Source of the DNA: an uncultured Pseudomonadota bacterium
GTDB taxonomy: Bacteria; Myxococcota_A; UBA796; UBA9615
Length of the DNA stretch: 9,711 bases
Assembly: GCA_937907595.1 (NCBI GenBank)
Contig: CALCXL010000850.1
Coordinates: 1 to 9,711, forward strand
Reading direction: 5' to 3'
Under the pieces are notes generated by a model. The model ran no database searches. It saw only the letters and a program-made list of their open reading frames with translations, and was not told where the DNA came from. A program made the translations under genes and the position numbers. Each line of letters starts with the position of its first letter. Position 1 is the first letter of the stretch. Below, piece by piece: positions 4,670 to 9,711 of the stretch.

Positions 4670-7600
4670 ATGGCCGATCGCTTCCCGTCCCTCTCCCTGA
4701 TGCTGTCCATGCTCCTGCTGGCCGCCCTCGCCCCCGGCTGCCCCGCGGTGACCGACGACGACGACGACAGCACCACGGACGACGACGACTCCCTGGACGA
4801 CGACGACTCCCTGGACGACGACGACAGCGGCGACGACGACGACAGCACCGGCGACGACGACGACAGCACCGGCGACGACGACGACTCCGGCGACGACGAC
4901 GACTCCGGCGACGACGACGACTCGGCCTCCGCCCTGCAGGAGGTGGCCGACCTCGCCGCCCACCTGGACCTCTTCGTGGCCAGCAACCCCGACCTGCCCC
5001 TGAGCTACAGCCTGACCCTGCACGAGGTCGTCAGCGCCTCCACGGACATGCCCACCCTGGCCGGCGCCGTCTCCTCCGCCTGGACGATCCTGCCCGCCAC
5101 CGTCGTGGACGGCACGTTCACGCCGCCCACCTCCTGGTTCACCTTCGTCGGGACGGGCCACGCCGACTTCGAGTCCGCGGTCGTCACCCCCGCCCTGGTG
5201 GACGGCGCGGTCGTCGTGCAGGTCTCCTGGGATCTGGACGGCCAGCCCGCCACCAACTACGCCGTCGTCACCCCCGGCGGCGGCGCGGCCGACCAGGAGG
5301 ATGCCTTCCTCGTGGCCGCCGTCGACCACCTCCGCAGCCCCGACGGCGCCCGGGACTCCGTCTCCCTGGACGCGCTGGACGGCTTCGGCGAGCCCATCGC
5401 CAGCACCTCCGCCGACCTGACCTGCAACGCCGACCTCTGCGAGGGCACCGCCACGGCGGAAGACAACGGCCTGGGCTGCGACACCCTGCTGCAGGAGTCC
5501 ACGGTCTGCCTGGCCGACGGCACCGGCTGCTCCATGCAGGTCGCCGTCGTCGGCTTCTGCGGCGCCCCGACCTTCACCTTCGACCCCGTCGCCTACCGCT
5601 ACGTGCAGGACGTCGGCACCTTTGGCACCGCCTGGCTGGACGCCTCCACCACCCTCGGCGAGGCCTGCGCCTGCTTGGACAACGAGGACGTCGACGCCGA
5701 CGGCTTCACCCCCCTGGACGGCGACTGCGACGACGCGGACCCCGCCGTCTACCCCGCCGCCCCCGAGTCCTGCGACGCCATCGACTCCGACTGCGACGGC
5801 TCCCTGGTGGACGAGGACCCCGACTTCGACGGCGACGGCACCCCCGACTGCACCGACGTGGACGACGACGACGACGGCAGCCTGGACGTCGCCGACTGCG
5901 CCTCCCTCGACCCCACGATCTACCCCGCCGCCCCCGAGCTCTGCGACACCGTCGACAGCGACTGCGACGGCTCCATCGTCGACCAGTTCGCCGACTCCGA
6001 CGGCGACGACCTGCCCGACTGCGTGGACGACGACTCCGACGGCGACGGCTCGACGGTCACCGGCGGCGACTGCGACGACTCCGACGCCTCCATCTACCCC
6101 GGCGCCCTCGAGCTCTGCGACGCCGTGGACAGCGACTGCGACGGCTCGCTGGTGGACGAGGACCCGGACTTCGACGGCGACCTGACCCCCGACTGCATCG
6201 ACGAGGACGACGACGACGACGCCAGCCTGGACGCCGACGACTGCGACGACGCCGACGCGTCCATCTACCCCGGCGCAGTCGAGTCCTGCGACGCCATCGA
6301 CTCCGACTGCGACGGCTCCCTGGTGGACGGGGACCCGGACTTCGACGGCGACCTCAGCCCCGACTGCATCGACGACGACGACGACGGCGACGGCAGCCTG
6401 GACGTCGACGACTGCGACGACTTCAACGCGTCCATCCACCCCGCCGCCACCGAGGTCTGCGACCTGATCGACTCCGACTGCGACGGCTCGACCGTCGACG
6501 AGTTCCCCGACAGCGACTCCGACGGCCAGCCAGACTGCGTGGACCAGGACGTCGACGGCGACACCTTCACCCCCCTGGACGGCGACTGCGACGACGCGGA
6601 CGCCGCCACCTACCCCGGCGCCCCCGAGGCCTGCGACCTGGTCGACTCCGACTGCGACGGCTCGCTGGTGGACGAGGACCTCAACTCCGACACCGACCCG
6701 CTGCCCGACTGCGTCGACGAGGACGACGACGGCGACGGAGACGCCGACGCCACCGACTGCGCGGCCCTGGACCCCACGATCTTCGACGGCGCCCCCGAGC
6801 TCTGCGACGCCATCGACAGCGACTGCGACGGCAGCCTGGTCGACGACTTCGACGACTTCGACGGCGACCTGGAGCCCGACTGCACGGACGAGGACGACGA
6901 CGACGACGCCAGCCTGGACGTGGACGACTGCGACGACCTGGACCCCACCGTCTACCCCGGCGCCACCGAGGTCTGCGACGACGCCGTGGACCAGGACTGC
7001 AACGGCACCGACCTGCCCTGCAACGACCAGTGCGAGGACGCCGAGGACGTGCTGGACGACGCCCCCGTGGACGGCACGACGGTGGGCGCCTCCTTCGACG
7101 CCGTGGGCTTCTGCAGCACCAGCAACACCGGCCCGGGCGTCTGGTACACCTACACCGCCACCGGCGGCGAGGTCACGGCCAGCACCTGCGACGCCGCGGA
7201 CTACGACACCAAGATCAGCGTGTTCAGCGGCGACTGCAGCGCGCTGCTCTGCGAGGCCGGCAACGACGACGCGACCGGCTGCGGTCTGACCTCGCGCGCC
7301 ACCTGGGACAGCGAGTTCGGGGCGACGTACCGCATCCTGGTGCACGGCTTCAACGCCGCCACCGGCGACTTCACCCTGACCGTCACCGAGCCCGAGCCCG
7401 ACCTGGACGACGACGGCGACCCGGACAGCAGCGACTGCGACGCGGCCGACCCCACCGTCTACGACGGGGCCCCCGAGCTTTGCGACAACATCGACAGCGA
7501 CTGCGACGGCGACCTGGTCGACAGCTTCGACGACTTCGACGGCGACGACGACCCGGACTGCATCGACTCGGACATCGACGACGACGGCGACCTCAACGCC

Positions 7601-9711
7601 ACCGACTGCGACGACTTCAACGTCACGGTCTACACCGGCGCCCCCGAGCTGTGCGACGACCTGGACAACGACTGCGACGGGCTGCTGAGCGACGCGGAGA
7701 TCGACGACGACAGCGACCTGCAGACCGAGTGCGACGGCGACTGCGACGACGACGAGCCGGCGGCCTTCGCCGGCGCGACCGAGCAGTGCGACGCCATCGA
7801 CAACAACTGCGACGGGCTGATCGACGAGGGCTTCGACGCCGACGCCGACGGCTTCACGGTCTGCGGGGCCGACGGCGACGACAGCACCCTGCAAGACAAC
7901 GACTGCGACGACGGCGCGCCCACGGTGTTCCCCGGAGCGGCCGAGCTGTGCGACGGCAGCGTGGACGACGACTGCGACGGCGTGGTCGACAACGGCTGCA
8001 ACGAGCCCCCGGAGCTGACGTCGGTGAACATCACGCCGGCTGCGGCGACGGCGTCGACGGAGCTGACCTGCGAGGCGGCGGCCACGGACCCGGACGGGGA
8101 CACCGTGACGTTCACCTACTCCTGGACGATCACCGCGACCGAGGTGGGCACGTCGTCGACGCTGAGCGGGGTCTTCGCCTCGGGCGACACCGTCGTGTGC
8201 ACCGTGACGCCCAACGACGCCACGGTGGATGGCGCGCCGGACTCGGCCAGCATCACCATCGACAACGCCGCGCCGGTGCTGGGCAGCGTGTCCCTGACCC
8301 CGACCACGGCGTTCGAGGGCAGCACCCTGACGTGCACGCCGGGCAGCGCCAGCGACGCCGACGGGGACTCGATCACCTACAGCTACGCGTGGACGGTGGA
8401 CAGCTCGCCGGTGACGCCGACCACGGCGACGCTGTCGGGCGCCTTCTTCGACAAGGACGACCCGGTCTTCTGCACGGTGACGCCCACGGACGGCGACGAC
8501 GCCGGCACGCCGGTGAACAGCAACACCGTGGAGATCGACAACACGGCGCCCAGCATCAGCTCGGTGTCCATCGACCCGGCGACGGCGACGGTGTCGAGCA
8601 CGCTGACCTGCTCCTACAGCGGCTACTCGGACGCCGACGGCGACGCCGACCAGAGCACCTTCTCCTGGACCATCGGCGCCACCGAAGTGGGCACGTCGTC
8701 GACCCTGAGCAGCGGCTACAGCTCCGGCGACACGGTGGTCTGCACGGTGACGCCGAACGATGGAACGGCCGACGGCGCCCCGGACTCGGCCTCCATCGTC
8801 ATCGACAACGCCGCGCCCAGCATCAGCTCGGTGTCCATCGCCCCGGCGACGGCGACGGTGTCGAGCACGCTGACCTGCTCCTACAGCGGCTACTCGGACG
8901 CGGACGGCGACGCCGACCAGAGCACGTACGCGTGGACGATCGCCGCGACCCAGGTGGGCACGTCGAGCACGCTGAGCGGGGCCTTCACCCGTGACGACAC
9001 GGTGACCTGCACGGTGACGCCGTTCGACGGGACCGACCCCGGGACGCCGGTGTCCAACTCGGTGACCATCGACAACACGGCGCCGGTGCTGAGCAGCGTG
9101 TCCCTGACCCCGACCACGGCGTTCGAGGGCAGCACCTTGACGTGCACGCAGGGGAGCGCGAGCGACGCCGACGGGGACTCGATCACCTACAGCTACGCGT
9201 GGACGGTGGACAGCTCGCCGGTGACGCCGACCACGGCGACGCTGTCGGGCGCCTTCTTCGACAAGGACGACCCGGTCTTCTGCACGGTGACGCCCACGGA
9301 CGGCGACGACGCCGGCACGCCGGTGAACAGCAACACCGTGGAGATCGACAACACGGCGCCCAGCATCAGCTCGGTGTCCATCGACCCGGCGACGGCGACG
9401 GTGTCGAGCACGCTGACCTGCTCCTACAGCGGCTACTCGGACGCCGACGGCGACGCCGACCAGAGCACCTTCTCCTGGACCATCGGCGCCACCGAAGTGG
9501 GCACGTCGTCGACCCTGAGCAGCGGCTACAGCTCCGGCGACACGGTGGTCTGCACGGTGACGCCGAACGATGGAACGGCCGACGGCGCCCCGGACTCGGC
9601 CTCCATCGTCATCGACAACGCCGCGCCCAGCATCAGCTCGGTGTCCATCGCCCCGGCGACGGCGACGGTGTCGAGCACGCTGACCTGCTCCTACAGCGGC
9701 TACTCGGACGC
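4670..9711 (+). CDS. Giant Asp-rich lipoprotein with MopE-like and Ig-like repeats (3' partial)
   Basis: The frame is open from ATG 4670 (GGAG at 4660-4663) to the end of the window: 1680 codons and two bases, no stop. Order of parts: signal peptide with lipobox-like LAPGC, lipidated C24 (the -2 Pro is unusual); DDDDS tether 29-85; an unrecognised domain about 86-345 with paired cysteines (LTCNADLC and similar); MopE-like repeats 352-783 of the form DCDDxDPxxYPGAPExCDxxDSDCDG; a PPC-like beta domain 784-907; four more MopE-like repeats to about 1112; then Ig/PKD-like modules with conserved STLTC and CTVTP cysteines from about 1113 on. Such repeats bind metal (Cu in MopE) or resemble the calcium-binding DxDxDG loops of thrombospondin type 3 repeats, so a rigid, ion-stabilised surface protein or adhesin is likely. 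No catalytic motif is seen. Two other long open frames on top of it, one Arg-rich in +3-shifted phase and one antisense, are composition shadows. Confidence 0.93.
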   Translation, partial: MADRFPSLSLMLSMLLLAALAPGCPAVTDDDDDSTTDDDDSLDDDDSLDDDDSGDDDDSTGDDDDSTGDDDDSGDDDDSGDDDDSASALQEVADLAAHLDLFVASNPDLPLSYSLTLHEVVSASTDMPTLAGAVSSAWTILPATVVDGTFTPPTSWFTFVGTGHADFESAVVTPALVDGAVVVQVSWDLDGQPATNYAVVTPGGGAADQEDAFLVAAVDHLRSPDGARDSVSLDALDGFGEPIASTSADLTCNADLCEGTATAEDNGLGCDTLLQESTVCLADGTGCSMQVAVVGFCGAPTFTFDPVAYRYVQDVGTFGTAWLDASTTLGEACACLDNEDVDADGFTPLDGDCDDADPAVYPAAPESCDAIDSDCDGSLVDEDPDFDGDGTPDCTDVDDDDDGSLDVADCASLDPTIYPAAPELCDTVDSDCDGSIVDQFADSDGDDLPDCVDDDSDGDGSTVTGGDCDDSDASIYPGALELCDAVDSDCDGSLVDEDPDFDGDLTPDCIDEDDDDDASLDADDCDDADASIYPGAVESCDAIDSDCDGSLVDGDPDFDGDLSPDCIDDDDDGDGSLDVDDCDDFNASIHPAATEVCDLIDSDCDGSTVDEFPDSDSDGQPDCVDQDVDGDTFTPLDGDCDDADAATYPGAPEACDLVDSDCDGSLVDEDLNSDTDPLPDCVDEDDDGDGDADATDCAALDPTIFDGAPELCDAIDSDCDGSLVDDFDDFDGDLEPDCTDEDDDDDASLDVDDCDDLDPTVYPGATEVCDDAVDQDCNGTDLPCNDQCEDAEDVLDDAPVDGTTVGASFDAVGFCSTSNTGPGVWYTYTATGGEVTASTCDAADYDTKISVFSGDCSALLCEAGNDDATGCGLTSRATWDSEFGATYRILVHGFNAATGDFTLTVTEPEPDLDDDGDPDSSDCDAADPTVYDGAPELCDNIDSDCDGDLVDSFDDFDGDDDPDCIDSDIDDDGDLNATDCDDFNVTVYTGAPELCDDLDNDCDGLLSDAEIDDDSDLQTECDGDCDDDEPAAFAGATEQCDAIDNNCDGLIDEGFDADADGFTVCGADGDDSTLQDNDCDDGAPTVFPGAAELCDGSVDDDCDGVVDNGCNEPPELTSVNITPAAATASTELTCEAAATDPDGDTVTFTYSWTITATEVGTSSTLSGVFASGDTVVCTVTPNDATVDGAPDSASITIDNAAPVLGSVSLTPTTAFEGSTLTCTPGSASDADGDSITYSYAWTVDSSPVTPTTATLSGAFFDKDDPVFCTVTPTDGDDAGTPVNSNTVEIDNTAPSISSVSIDPATATVSSTLTCSYSGYSDADGDADQSTFSWTIGATEVGTSSTLSSGYSSGDTVVCTVTPNDGTADGAPDSASIVIDNAAPSISSVSIAPATATVSSTLTCSYSGYSDADGDADQSTYAWTIAATQVGTSSTLSGAFTRDDTVTCTVTPFDGTDPGTPVSNSVTIDNTAPVLSSVSLTPTTAFEGSTLTCTQGSASDADGDSITYSYAWTVDSSPVTPTTATLSGAFFDKDDPVFCTVTPTDGDDAGTPVNSNTVEIDNTAPSISSVSIDPATATVSSTLTCSYSGYSDADGDADQSTFSWTIGATEVGTSSTLSSGYSSGDTVVCTVTPNDGTADGAPDSASIVIDNAAPSISSVSIAPATATVSSTLTCSYSGYSD
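4754..4924 (+). repeat. In-frame GAC-rich tract coding a DDDDS tether
   Basis: Nine DDDDS blocks (residues 29-85), separated by T, L or G spacers, follow the lipidated Cys. At DNA level this is a degenerate GAC trinucleotide array in units of about 18 or 21 bp. It encodes an extended, highly negative spacer. Unit gain or loss would stay in frame and change only the tether length. Confidence 0.85.
5723..7018 (+). repeat. MopE-like Asp/Cys repeats 1-8
   Basis: Eight protein repeats (residues 352-783), each about 57 residues except the shortened last one. Each has the core DC(D/A)xxDPxxYPxAxExCDxxDSDCDGSxVDE followed by an acidic linker with a PDC motif. The pattern matches the putative metal-binding motif family named after MopE. 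Cysteines recur at fixed spacing (DC, CD, DC and PDC). Repeat 5 has HPAATE and repeat 7 has FDGAPE in place of YPGAPE; repeat 8 ends in DQDCNG. Confidence 0.85.
7019..7390 (+). other. PPC-like beta-sandwich domain inside the repeat array
   Basis: Residues 784-907 break the MopE-like array. The sequence has the hallmarks of bacterial pre-peptidase C-terminal-like domains: C-N-D-x-C-E-D-A at the start, GVWYTYTATGG (835-845 region), STC, a YDTKISVFSG strand followed by C-x-x-L-x-C and NDD, and YRILVHGF...GDFTLTV at the end. The family is a non-catalytic module of secreted proteins, thought to help surface binding or folding. Confidence 0.65.
7433..8005 (+). repeat. MopE-like Asp/Cys repeats 9-12
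   Basis: Four further repeats (about residues 922-1112) after the PPC-like domain, with cores VYDGAPELCDNIDSDCDG, VYTGAPELCDDLDNDCDG, FAGATEQCDAIDNNCDG and VFPGAAELCDG. The last two have DNNCDGLIDEG and DDDCDGVVDNGC endings, closer to the textbook MopE motif than repeats 1-8. Confidence 0.82.
8006..9711 (+). repeat. Ig/PKD-like modules, seven visible
   Basis: From about residue 1113 the protein is a string of modules of about 89-92 residues. Each runs VxITPxxATxSxTLTC, a DADGD acidic turn, Y-x-W-T-I/V, TLSGxFxxGDxVxCTVTPxD and D-N-x-AP at the module join. Two conserved cysteines per module suggest an internal disulfide. Modules start near 8012, 8276, 8552, 8819, 9086, 9362 and 9629; the last is cut by the window end. 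Confidence 0.8.
8270..9711 (+). repeat. 810-bp tandem repeat (three Ig-like modules per unit)
   Basis: The segment 8270-8901 recurs at 9080-9711, offset exactly 810 bp (270 codons). 8351-8901 and 9161-9711 are identical over all 551 bp; the 81 bp before them differ at five positions. One unit holds three modules of 92, 89 and 89 residues. The second copy is cut off by the window end, so the copy number is unknown. Confidence 0.92.

Noticed and set aside
4151..7894. A minus-strand open frame of more than 1200 codons opposite the kinase end and the large lipoprotein
   Set aside because: Val/Gly/Ala-rich low-complexity translation that mirrors the GAC-rich sense strand (GTC on the other strand). 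No domain, and it spans two real genes and their gap.
4579..8994. A plus-strand Arg/Pro-rich open frame of about 1470 codons
   Set aside because: It is the shifted frame of the GAC-rich lipoprotein gene (CGA/CGG/CGC reading). The lipoprotein frame has a signal peptide, ribosome site and known repeat families.

Overview
The window is very GC-rich, with third codon positions that are almost always G or C in the confident genes. It carries secreted lipoproteins with runs of aspartate, a PknB-type Ser/Thr kinase with a DWG motif, and MopE-like Asp/Cys repeats. Together these suggest a myxobacterium-like or other deltaproteobacterial-grade genome (Myxococcota or a neighbouring uncultured lineage). 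This is an inference from gene style; no rRNA or marker gene is present.

Layout, left to right. (1) On the minus strand, a lipoprotein with a short signal peptide, an Asp-rich tether and a predicted beta-propeller body (88-1050). Its stop overlaps by 4 nt the GTG of a second minus-strand gene (1-91) that leaves the window after 30 codons; the fragment ends in an RRxxGVHYTP motif like that near the start of N6-adenine DNA methylases. (2) Divergently, 83 bp away, an FRG-domain protein (1134-2081). (3) A 573-bp gap (2082-2654) with no convincing protein gene but a series of well-formed inverted repeats between about 2220 and 2605, a 16-bp perfect palindrome and a 23-position stem-loop: a candidate structured RNA. 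(4) A transmembrane Ser/Thr kinase (2655-4559) with an unusual GTG start that directly follows an in-frame TGA and sits beside an inverted repeat around a putative -10 box. (5) A very large Asp-rich lipoprotein (4670 to beyond 9711; at least 1680 codons) with no stop in the window. It has a DDDDS tether, a domain of unknown type, twelve MopE-like metal-binding-type repeats interrupted by one PPC-like domain, then at least seven Ig/PKD-like modules. Three of these modules form an 810-bp unit repeated almost perfectly.

How the parts relate: the two lipoproteins share a tether style and are probably displayed on the cell surface. The kinase is a membrane-anchored signalling protein and is co-directional with the giant lipoprotein, but the two seem to have separate promoters. 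The methylase-like fragment and the FRG gene flank the small lipoprotein; this could be the edge of an accessory or defence locus, but the window alone does not establish that.
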